Shown: positions 1-5,330 of the stretch, piece after piece
Layout of the letters: each line of letters begins with the position of its first letter
How positions within the stretch are numbered: the stretch's first letter is position 1
NCBI GenBank assembly: GCA_013298415.1
Contig: JAAFHN010000222.1
Location: 1-5,330 of the forward strand
DNA from: Comamonadaceae bacterium
GTDB taxonomy: Bacteria > Pseudomonadota > Gammaproteobacteria > Burkholderiales > Burkholderiaceae_C
Reading direction: 5' to 3'
DNA: 5,330 nucleotides
Made by a program: the position numbers and the translations under genes
Notes under the pieces: model-generated
Database searches by the model: none
Seen by the model: the letters and a program-made list of their open reading frames with translations, nothing else
Told to the model about the DNA's origin: nothing

Positions 1-414
1 GTGCACAGCAGGCATCACTTCCACTTCTCGCTCGCCAATGCGAAAGGTTTGACCAATTTCGACGGGTGAAAACCGCACAAAGGGGCGATCCGCAGTCGGC
101 AATTTTGAAAAGTCCGGCCAGATCGTGTTGTTAAACACATGCGCGCGCAAAGCATCGATGGTGGCTTGCAGGGCATGCACCGTCACAGGCTCTTTGCGCA
201 GCGAGGTGCAGGCATCCAGCATCAGCGGCAGGGCTGCAATGTGATCCATGTGGCAATGCGTGAGCAGCACATGGTTGACCTCGCGCATTTGTGCCAACGG
301 CAAATCGCCCACACCAGTTCCAGCGTCCACCAACACGTCGGTGTCCACCAAAAAGGAAGTGGTGCGGCAATCGCGGGCGATCGCGCCCGAGCAACCGAGC
401 ACGCGGACTTTCAT
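1..414 (-). CDS. Class II-like 3',5'-cyclic-nucleotide phosphodiesterase, metallo-beta-lactamase fold (C-terminus outside window)
   Basis: The visible part is 138 codons from an ATG at 414, open to the window edge, so the 3' part is missing. The protein begins MKVRVLGCSGAIA, continues with TTSFLVD and a VDAGTGVGDL stretch, and carries the zinc-binding motif HCHMDH at residues 53-58. This is the H-x-H-x-D-H signature of metallo-beta-lactamase-fold hydrolases. The layout resembles class II cyclic-nucleotide phosphodiesterases, which hydrolyse cAMP to AMP in the cytoplasm and have H-x-H-L-D-H at this place; here Met replaces Leu. No signal peptide or membrane segment is seen. A GGAGGG sequence lies 12 bases before the ATG, a rather long spacing. 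The gene follows the adenylate cyclase by 56 bases on the same strand, which supports a role in removing cAMP. An alternative is another member of the fold, such as an RNase Z-like hydrolase; the downstream metal ligands that would help decide are outside the window. Confidence 0.75.
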   Translation of the reverse strand, partial: MKVRVLGCSGAIARDCRTTSFLVDTDVLVDAGTGVGDLPLAQMREVNHVLLTHCHMDHIAALPLMLDACTSLRKEPVTVHALQATIDALRAHVFNNTIWPDFSKLPTADRPFVRFSPVEIGQTFRIGEREVEVMPAVH

Positions 415-470
415 GATGCGGGGAATCCCTCCGGCCAATGCGGGTTGGGGCAAAACAAGGAACTCAGATA

Positions 471-2717
471 CTACTTGGAATCAAACTGCGTGGAGCCGTC
501 CCAAGATGGGTCAAACGGCAACATTTTCATGGAATTGACCCGATCAGCATAAAGTTTGTACAGGTACTTCTTGGCATTCATGCGGGTCAGGTTGAGCATG
601 CTCACATCGCACTGATCCCAATCCTGTGCGCGATACGACTTCAAAAAACTCTGCCAAAGCTTCAACTCATCTTGCAGGCGGGCGTCTGCTTGCGCGGTGG
701 GAGCGGCGGGCCAGTAGATGGTTACGGCTTGCTCTTTGCCCTTGACCTTCACGCGATCCAGCTCTTGCCAGACGAATTCTTTGCTGCCTTTGCGCGTGGT
801 ATCGCTCACCACGATATCCACGCCATAAATTTTCGAAAGGCCTTCCAAGCGTGAACCCAGATTCACGGCGTCGCCGATCACGGTGTAGCTGCGGCGAATG
901 TCTGAGCCCATGTTGCCCACGCACATGGTGCCCGTGTTCAGCCCGATGCCCACGCCAATTTCTGGAATGCCTTTGGCCCGATGCTCCGCATTGATGTCCC
1001 GCACAGCCTGGCTCATTTGAAGCGCGGCGCGCACGGCAGACTGCGCGTGTTCGCTGGTCTCAACAGGTGCGCCCCAAAACGCCATCACGCAGTCGCCCAT
1101 GTACTTGTCTGTTGTGCCGCGATTGGCTTGGATCACTTCGGTGAGCTTGGTGAAGAGGTTGTTCAACAAAGCCTGAAGCGCGGTGGGCTCCATTTTTTCC
1201 GAGAGGTTGGTGAAGCCACGCATGTCGCAAAACATCACGGTGAGCTCTTTGTTGACGGCCTTCATCGAGTAGCTCTCGGGATCGTCCACCATTTCGTCCA
1301 CCAATTCAGGCGGCACATAGCCCCTGAAAAGATTGGCCAGCTCACGCTTGTTGCGGCTTTCCACGAAATAGCCGTAGCTCATGTTCAGCGCGAAGGCAGC
1401 CAGCACGGTCGCGACCAGTGTCGCAAGCGGCATGGCGAGGCCGTGGCCTGTGTAGAGGTAAAGGTTGGTTGCGACACCGCTGGCAAGCACGATGGCACTC
1501 AACATGACCGCTCGAGGCGCAGTCAGGAGCGGCAGCGCAATTGCCATCACCAGACCCGCAATCAGCAGCGTGATGACTTCATAGCCGAGCGCATAGTCGG
1601 GCTTCACGATCGCCCGCCCATCGAGCAGACTGGACAGCACGTTCGCATGCACCTCCACGCCGGGGTACACCTCGCCTACCGGTGTCACCCGCAAGTCCAA
1701 GAGGCCAGGCGCCGTGGTGCCAATCAGCACGATTTTGTCTTTGAGTGAACCGACGGGGAGTTTGCCCTGCAGCAAATCGATGGCAGAAACATACTTGAAC
1801 GAGCCGCCGCTCACCCCCCCCGGCCCGCGATAGGGCACCAACACGCCCACGTTTTCGTCCACATCGATGGGCACGGTGCGCGATCCCTGACGCAGGCGAA
1901 TGCTCTCCAGCCCGTGGTACTTGGCCAGAAAGCTCTCCGTGGGAAAGGTGGGCTCCACTTTCGGCAGGCCGAGAAGCAAGCGCAGCATGGCCAAAGAAAG
2001 CGATTCGTAGTATTGCCCCTCGTGCTCAGCAATCAGCGGAATCGCGCGCACCACGCCGTCTTCGCTGGTGGAGGAATTGAAAAATCCCGCCATCGGCGCA
2101 GCGGCAGCCAGCACCGGCAAATTTGCGCCAAAACCATCCCACTGCGTGAATTTCACGCGGCGGCCCTGCAACGAGTCTTTTTGCATCACGGGTGCGGGCA
2201 GCACCCCGGCTTTGCGGCCCTGCCGGTCGCTCGTCAGGTAGTAGCCAAGCACGGCTGGTTTGCCTCGCAACGCGTTGGCAAACACCGCATCGTTGTCAAG
2301 CTGGGGAGTCAACTCGGTGAGTTTTTGCGCAAAGCCGGGTTGATCTTTCAACTCGTTGGCCGCGAGCTCCTGCATGCGCTTCAGCCCCGAGCTGGTGTCA
2401 GGCTCCACGAACACGATGTCAAACCCGACCACGGCGGCTTGCTGGCGGTCAAAGATCTCCGTCACAAACTTGGCCATCTTGTCGCGCATGTACAAAAAGC
2501 GCCCGGCCTCGGCCAAGCTGCGCTCATCGATATCCACGATCACGATGCGGTCGTCGAGCGTGCGCGGCATCGTCACGCGAAGCCGCGCGTCGTAAATGAT
2601 GTCGTCGAGCCGCGAAAGGATGCCCAGTGGCACAAACTGCATCGCATGCAGCAGGCCAAACAGGAGGGGCAGCAGCGTGACCGCAATGCGCGCCCAGTGC
2701 TTGTTTAGCTTGTCCAT
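471..2717 (-). CDS. CHASE2-domain class III adenylate cyclase, membrane-bound
   Basis: This 748-residue protein should convert ATP to cAMP on the cytoplasmic side of the inner membrane under control of an outside sensor domain. An N-terminal membrane segment lies at about residues 11-34. A CHASE2 extracytoplasmic domain spans about 35-370, with the typical DxRxR-like start (YDARLRV), VIVDIDERSL, VGFDIVF and KIVLIGTTAPGLLD stretches. Three closely spaced membrane segments follow at about 375-453. A linker with GYVPPELVDEM leads to the catalytic domain at about 485-672. The catalytic set is complete: metal-binding D498 and D542, substrate-selecting K538 and T612 (the Lys/Thr pair of class IIIb adenylate cyclases), and transition-state N619 and R623. 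A C-terminal tail with WQSFLKSYRAQDWDQCD follows and is common in this architecture. The ATG start has only a weak ribosome site (GAG about 8 bases upstream), but it precedes the first membrane segment correctly. The ligand of the CHASE2 domain is unknown. Confidence in the family is very high; preference for ATP is inferred from K538/T612. Confidence 0.95.
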   Translation of the reverse strand: MDKLNKHWARIAVTLLPLLFGLLHAMQFVPLGILSRLDDIIYDARLRVTMPRTLDDRIVIVDIDERSLAEAGRFLYMRDKMAKFVTEIFDRQQAAVVGFDIVFVEPDTSSGLKRMQELAANELKDQPGFAQKLTELTPQLDNDAVFANALRGKPAVLGYYLTSDRQGRKAGVLPAPVMQKDSLQGRRVKFTQWDGFGANLPVLAAAAPMAGFFNSSTSEDGVVRAIPLIAEHEGQYYESLSLAMLRLLLGLPKVEPTFPTESFLAKYHGLESIRLRQGSRTVPIDVDENVGVLVPYRGPGGVSGGSFKYVSAIDLLQGKLPVGSLKDKIVLIGTTAPGLLDLRVTPVGEVYPGVEVHANVLSSLLDGRAIVKPDYALGYEVITLLIAGLVMAIALPLLTAPRAVMLSAIVLASGVATNLYLYTGHGLAMPLATLVATVLAAFALNMSYGYFVESRNKRELANLFRGYVPPELVDEMVDDPESYSMKAVNKELTVMFCDMRGFTNLSEKMEPTALQALLNNLFTKLTEVIQANRGTTDKYMGDCVMAFWGAPVETSEHAQSAVRAALQMSQAVRDINAEHRAKGIPEIGVGIGLNTGTMCVGNMGSDIRRSYTVIGDAVNLGSRLEGLSKIYGVDIVVSDTTRKGSKEFVWQELDRVKVKGKEQAVTIYWPAAPTAQADARLQDELKLWQSFLKSYRAQDWDQCDVSMLNLTRMNAKKYLYKLYADRVNSMKMLPFDPSWDGSTQFDSK
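1814..1821 (-). repeat. Run of eight G on the coding strand inside the cyclase gene
   Basis: The coding strand carries G8 across codons 299-302 (Pro-Gly-Gly-Val) in the CHASE2 region. Loss of one G makes the next codon TGA, which would end the protein after about residue 301, before the membrane segments and catalytic domain. The reading frame is intact in this sequence. Confidence 0.6.
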
Positions 2718-2741
2718 CTGGGCTGCTCGTTTGTGGCTGGG

Positions 2742-2770
2742 GAGCGCTGGCTCAGTTTGAGTTAGCGCTC
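2742..2770 (-). repeat. Nested inverted repeat between FHA and cyclase genes
   Basis: A 29-base imperfect palindrome has outer arms GAGCGCT and AGCGCTC (7 of 7 pairs), a symmetric 2x2 internal loop, inner arms CTCA and TGAG (4 pairs) and a 3-base loop. It lies in the 103-base spacer, 24 bases before the cyclase ATG. No T-run follows on either strand, so it is not a standard intrinsic terminator. It may form an RNA hairpin that affects mRNA stability or cyclase translation, or serve as a protein-binding site; the sequence does not decide. Confidence 0.5.
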
Positions 2771-2820
2771 AACAATCGGCGTGCGATGCTTCATGTGCAC
2801 GCAACGCGATCTTCAGGGCA

Positions 2821-3471
2821 TCAAGCCTGAACAAACTGCATTTGCGTGCCGGCCAGCTCCAGCACATCGCCGTTTTTAAGCGTAATCGGGTCGCCGCCAA
2901 TCGGTGCGCCATTGAGTGTGGGCCGGGTGGAGCCTTCCACGTGCGCCACCACAAAACCGTGGGGGCGCTTGGTGATGGCCGCCACAGCCACCCCGGGTTT
3001 GCCAATGGTGGTGACCACCTTCACAAGCATCACCTCGCGACCGGCAGCCGCGCCCGAGAGCACTTTGATGGCCGCATTTTGGTTCACGGGCTCAGCCGGA
3101 GCAGCCGCTACGGCTGGGGGCGCCGGCGCGGCAACGGTGCTGCCCGCTTTGATCACCATGGTTTTTTCAAAGCCACCTGCTGCCTGCTCGCCGACGAACT
3201 TGATTTTGTATTTGCCAATTTCGATGGTGTCGCCGTTTTGCAGCTGCTGCTTCTTCACAGCCTTGGCGTTCACATACGTGCCATTGGTGCTGTTCAAATC
3301 TTCGATGGAAACATCATTGCCCACCATGTGGATCACGGAGTGCTCGCCACTCACAGCGAGGTTGTCAATCACGATGTCGTTGTACGGGCGGCGACCCAGG
3401 CTGGTGCGATCCTTGCTGAGCTGCACCTCTTTGATCACCACACCATCGATCGAGACGATCATTTTTGGCAT
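2821..3471 (-). CDS. Tandem FHA-domain protein, phospho-threonine reader
   Basis: From the ATG at 3471 the protein has 216 residues, with no signal peptide or membrane segment, so it is probably cytoplasmic. The N-terminal FHA domain (about 4-95) is canonical: LGRR with R27, SGEH with S41 and H44, and LNSTNGT with N63, the residues that contact phospho-threonine in this family. A linker of about 96-132 carries FEKTMVI (T104) followed by an Ala/Pro-rich stretch. A second FHA-like domain (about 134-214) is divergent: GK replaces GR, no clear S-x-x-H is present, but the LNG near its end is kept. FHA proteins bind phosphorylated threonine on partners or on themselves; the adjacent kinase and phosphatase make them likely partners. 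It could act like GarA/OdhI-type switches, where a kinase phosphorylates a Thr near an FHA domain that then folds back on it; this is inference. A longer reading from TTG at 3483 is less likely, because GGAG sits 6 bases before the ATG. Confidence 0.9.
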   Translation of the reverse strand: MPKMIVSIDGVVIKEVQLSKDRTSLGRRPYNDIVIDNLAVSGEHSVIHMVGNDVSIEDLNSTNGTYVNAKAVKKQQLQNGDTIEIGKYKIKFVGEQAAGGFEKTMVIKAGSTVAAPAPPAVAAAPAEPVNQNAAIKVLSGAAAGREVMLVKVVTTIGKPGVAVAAITKRPHGFVVAHVEGSTRPTLNGAPIGGDPITLKNGDVLELAGTQMQFVQA

Positions 3472-3477
3472 GATGGA

Positions 3478-3481
3478 CTCC
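3478..3481 (-). promoter_or_regulatory. Ribosome binding site deciding the FHA gene start
   Basis: The minus strand reads GGAG followed by six bases and then the ATG at 3471. This is ideal Shine-Dalgarno spacing. The same GGAG would lie inside the coding region if the upstream TTG at 3483 were the start, so the ATG is preferred and the protein begins MPKMIVSIDG. A further in-frame ATG at 3462 is possible but has poorer spacing. Confidence 0.7.
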
Positions 3482-3528
3482 AAATTTCAATTGTTTGCAT
3501 GCGCATTTGCCAGCTTTAAGCTCGGCCG

Positions 3529-4320
3529 TTAAGCCCCGCCGAAGAGTTTGGCGAGGAAGCTGCGCTTTCCGCCAGAGGTATCGGCCTTCACGAGTAGTAC
3601 AGAGATATTATCGCGCCCACCCGCCGCATTCGCAGCATCTACGAGCTGCGGCGCAGCTTGCTCCCAACTCGGCGCGGTAGCAAGGATCGCGGAAATCTGT
3701 TCGTCGGTGATCATGTCCGATAACCCATCGGAGCACATCAGGTAAACATCGCCCTTTTCCACTCGAAATTCATTCACTTCGGTTTGCACAGAATCTTCCA
3801 CGCCGAGCGCCCGGGTGACGAGGTTCTTGTTGTTGCTCATCGCCGCTTGCTCTGGCGTGATCAAGCCTGCATCGAGCTGCTCTTGCAGCAGGGAGTGGTC
3901 TTTCGTGATCTGAGAAAACTCTTGCCCACGCAGGCGGTAGCACCTCGAATCACCGATGTGGCCCACCATCAAGCGCGTGTCTTGAAACACGCCCACAACA
4001 AGCGTAGTCCCCATGCCCACGTAGTGCGGGTTGGAGTTGGCCGCGTTGAAGATCGAGCGGTTCGCGTTTTCTACACAGATTTCAAGCGCGCGGCGCACGT
4101 CTTTGGCGGAGGCGTTTACGCCCGCCTGAGAAAGCCAACGCGACATCTCTGACTTGATGAAGGTGGTGGCCATGCCGCTTGCCACTTCACCGGCGTTGTA
4201 GCCGCCCATGCCATCGGCCAGCACCGCCAATTGCGTGCCCTCGTCGATGGCCATCGAATCTTCATTGTTCTCGCGTGCCATGCCCGGATGGGTGAGGGAC
4301 GCGAAGTGGTAGCTCAACAT
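3529..4320 (-). CDS. PP2C-family protein Ser/Thr phosphatase (Stp1/PrpC type)
   Basis: This 263-residue soluble protein is a single PP2C (PPM) catalytic domain, the usual bacterial length. It should remove phosphate from Ser/Thr residues using a two-metal site. The motifs appear in family order: RENNED with D21, ADGMGG with D36, GMGTT at 103-106, HIGDSR at 121-126, CSDGLSD with D198, and GGRDNIS with D237. D21, D36, D198 and D237 are the expected metal ligands, so the enzyme appears intact. The C-terminal residues (about 247-263) are a short basic and Gly-rich extension. The ATG at 4320 fits the usual domain start a few residues before the FASLTHPG strand; no strong Shine-Dalgarno sequence precedes it. 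The kinase stop codon lies only 13 bases upstream, which suggests translational coupling. The natural reading is that it reverses phosphorylation by this kinase on the kinase itself and on the FHA protein; the pairing follows the known kinase/PP2C gene association and is not proven here. Confidence 0.95.
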   Translation of the reverse strand: MLSYHFASLTHPGMARENNEDSMAIDEGTQLAVLADGMGGYNAGEVASGMATTFIKSEMSRWLSQAGVNASAKDVRRALEICVENANRSIFNAANSNPHYVGMGTTLVVGVFQDTRLMVGHIGDSRCYRLRGQEFSQITKDHSLLQEQLDAGLITPEQAAMSNNKNLVTRALGVEDSVQTEVNEFRVEKGDVYLMCSDGLSDMITDEQISAILATAPSWEQAAPQLVDAANAAGGRDNISVLLVKADTSGGKRSFLAKLFGGA

Positions 4321-4333
4321 GCAGCAGGATCTT

Positions 4334-5330
4334 TCATGCCTTAGGGCCGCTGGGGTTTTGCGGCGTCGTGATCACTGTTTTCTCAAACGGATCGGCAGCA
4401 GGGGGAGCATTGTCGCTCAGCTTGGCTGGCGCCATGTAGGGCACCGTGGCGTCAAAAGTCCGCAGCCCTGCGTCGGAAGCGCCAGAAGCTGCATTCATCA
4501 CCACGGTTTTCTCTGGGATTGGGGTGCTTTGGGCGCCCATCACCAGTGTCTTATCGTCGGCCTGCATCGCCTGCGTTTTCTCCATCGCAGCTTGAGGCTG
4601 GCTCTGGCGAGGCATGGGCTGCGTGGCTTGCGCCGAAGCGCTGGGCACTTGCGACATACCAGAAATGGCAGCGCGCAAGTCTTGAGCAAATTGCAAGCCG
4701 TCTTGGTAGCGCGTTTCCACGCGCTTGCTCAGAGAAAGGGCCACCACATGGGCCAGCGATTCTGAGATTTCTTTGCGGATGATGCGAATATCTGGCGCTT
4801 CTTCGTTGGCAATTTTGTACATCAACTCGGCCATCGACTCGCCCCTGAACGGCAGCACGCCGGCGAGCATTTGGAAGAGCATCACGCCCAAAGAATAAAG
4901 ATCGCTGCGGCCGTCTACCTTTTTGCCCGCGATCTGCTCCGGGCTCATGAAGCTCGGTGTGCCAAGCACCAAGCCAGTTTTGGTTTTGCTGGAATCGGTG
5001 ATGCGCGCGATGCCAAAGTCAGTCACTTTCACCGTGTCGCTGCTCAGCTCGTACATCACGTTGGCCGGCTTGATGTCGCGATGCACCACGCTTTGCTGAT
5101 GCGCATAGGCCAAGGCCTCAGCCACCCGGGCGCAAATCGATACCACTTGTGGGATCGGCAGCAGGGCCCCGTCTTTGGTGAAGTCCACCAAATCTTTGCC
5201 CTTCAAAAACTCCATGGCGATAAAGGCAAGGTCGTGCTCTTCGCCCGCGTCGTAAATCGTCACGATGTGGGGATGCTGCAGGCGCCCGGCGGTTTCGGCT
5301 TCACGGAAGAAGCGCTGGCGGGCGTCTTCC
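4334..5330 (-). CDS. Hanks-type Ser/Thr protein kinase with disordered KT-motif tail (N-terminus outside window)
   Basis: The gene enters from the right edge; 331 complete codons and a TGA stop are visible. Numbering from the first full codon (5329), the fragment begins inside helix C (FFREAE, E10 the probable salt-bridge Glu) and continues with HPHIVTIYD, the hinge (MEF, 39-41), the catalytic loop VVHRDIKPANV with D85, VTDFG with D104, and the activation loop with T116/T118 leading to GTPSFMSPEQ. DLYSLGVMLF and the C-lobe follow to about residue 223. The Gly-rich loop and the ATP-binding Lys lie outside the window, so they cannot be checked, and any N-terminal extra domain would also be hidden. 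The last 105 or so residues are low-complexity (Ala, Pro, Gln, Ser), contain no membrane segment or PASTA repeat, and hold four acidic-Lys-Thr motifs at T252, T261, T275 and T318. The GTG at 5263 is an internal Val codon (HPHIV), not the start. It is expected to phosphorylate Ser/Thr in the cytoplasm, with the downstream FHA protein a likely target. Confidence 0.95.
   Translation of the reverse strand, partial: EDARQRFFREAETAGRLQHPHIVTIYDAGEEHDLAFIAMEFLKGKDLVDFTKDGALLPIPQVVSICARVAEALAYAHQQSVVHRDIKPANVMYELSSDTVKVTDFGIARITDSSKTKTGLVLGTPSFMSPEQIAGKKVDGRSDLYSLGVMLFQMLAGVLPFRGESMAELMYKIANEEAPDIRIIRKEISESLAHVVALSLSKRVETRYQDGLQFAQDLRAAISGMSQVPSASAQATQPMPRQSQPQAAMEKTQAMQADDKTLVMGAQSTPIPEKTVVMNAASGASDAGLRTFDATVPYMAPAKLSDNAPPAADPFEKTVITTPQNPSGPKA
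4364..4585 (-). repeat. Four short acidic-Lys-Thr motifs in the kinase tail
   Basis: The tail encodes MEKTQAM, DDKTLVMG, PEKTVVMN and FEKTVITT, a degenerate protein repeat with consensus [ED]KT-x-[VA]-[MI]. The Thr codons are at 4574-4576, 4547-4549, 4505-4507 and 4376-4378. The segment is otherwise low-complexity. The motifs look like phospho-acceptor sites and resemble the acidic-x-Thr-x-Val context of known FHA-binding switches such as GarA and OdhI. That function is inferred. Confidence 0.6.

Noticed and set aside
131..394. Minus-strand open frame of 87 codons at the left end
   Set aside because: It is out of frame with the phosphodiesterase, which reads from 414 to the window edge with HCHMDH and other family motifs.
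981..1748. Plus-strand open frame of 255 codons opposite the cyclase catalytic and membrane region
   Set aside because: Antisense shadow of an unmistakable cyclase. The composition is His/Arg-rich and no motif is recognisable.
1914..2708. Long plus-strand open frame of 264 codons opposite the cyclase gene
   Set aside because: It lies wholly inside the cyclase gene on the other strand. Its translation is rich in His, Arg and Gln without any domain pattern, typical of an antisense shadow of GC-rich coding DNA.
2742..2770. Intrinsic terminator between the FHA and cyclase genes
   Set aside because: The stem is good but no T-run follows on either strand, so it was recorded as an inverted repeat only.
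3472..3528. Internal promoter or operator in the spacer upstream of the FHA gene
   Set aside because: The spacer is AT-richer than its surroundings and holds small palindromes such as ATGCGCAT, but I see no convincing -35/-10 pair with proper spacing.
2842..3532. Two overlapping plus-strand frames of about 225 codons opposite the FHA gene
   Set aside because: Both overlap the FHA gene and each other, and neither shows a domain. The FHA reading contains clear GR, S-x-x-H and NGT motifs.
2821..5330. Threonine phosphorylation branch of a type VI secretion system (PpkA/PppA/Fha)
   Set aside because: Kinase, PP2C and FHA together recall that system, but no secretion gene is visible, and the downstream neighbours are cAMP enzymes. 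Flanking sequence could still change this.

Overview
The window looks like chromosomal DNA of a betaproteobacterium, most likely of the order Burkholderiales (Comamonadaceae-like). This rests on the moderately GC-rich coding style and on how the proteins read against families I know from that group; no marker gene fixes the taxon. All five genes lie on the minus strand with short spacers (13 to 103 bases), so they read as one probable operon transcribed from right to left. Both end genes run off the window. No tRNA, rRNA, insertion sequence, CRISPR array or phage gene is visible, and no gene-free stretch reaches 300 bases.

In transcription order: (1) a Hanks-type Ser/Thr protein kinase, lacking its N-terminus here, with a disordered tail that holds four copies of an acidic-Lys-Thr motif (5330 to 4334); (2) a PP2C-family Ser/Thr phosphatase with all metal-binding aspartates (4320 to 3529); (3) a small soluble protein with one canonical and one degenerate FHA domain, and an Glu-Lys-Thr motif in the linker (3471 to 2821); (4) a membrane-bound class III adenylate cyclase with an extracytoplasmic CHASE2 sensor (2717 to 471); (5) the N-terminal 138 residues of a metallo-beta-lactamase-fold protein that resembles class II 3',5'-cyclic-nucleotide phosphodiesterases (414 to 1).

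The arrangement places two complete write/erase pairs side by side: kinase and phosphatase for phospho-threonine, with an FHA reader between them, and cyclase and phosphodiesterase for cAMP. The components are each of known families. The possible novelty is their coupling: a phospho-threonine switch built on shared KT motifs and an FHA protein, transcribed together with a sensor cyclase and its opposing hydrolase. That coupling is inference from gene order and motifs, not something the sequence proves.

Smaller signals are a 29-base nested inverted repeat without a T-tract just upstream of the cyclase, a run of eight G on the cyclase coding strand where loss of one base gives an immediate stop, and a start-codon correction for the FHA gene.
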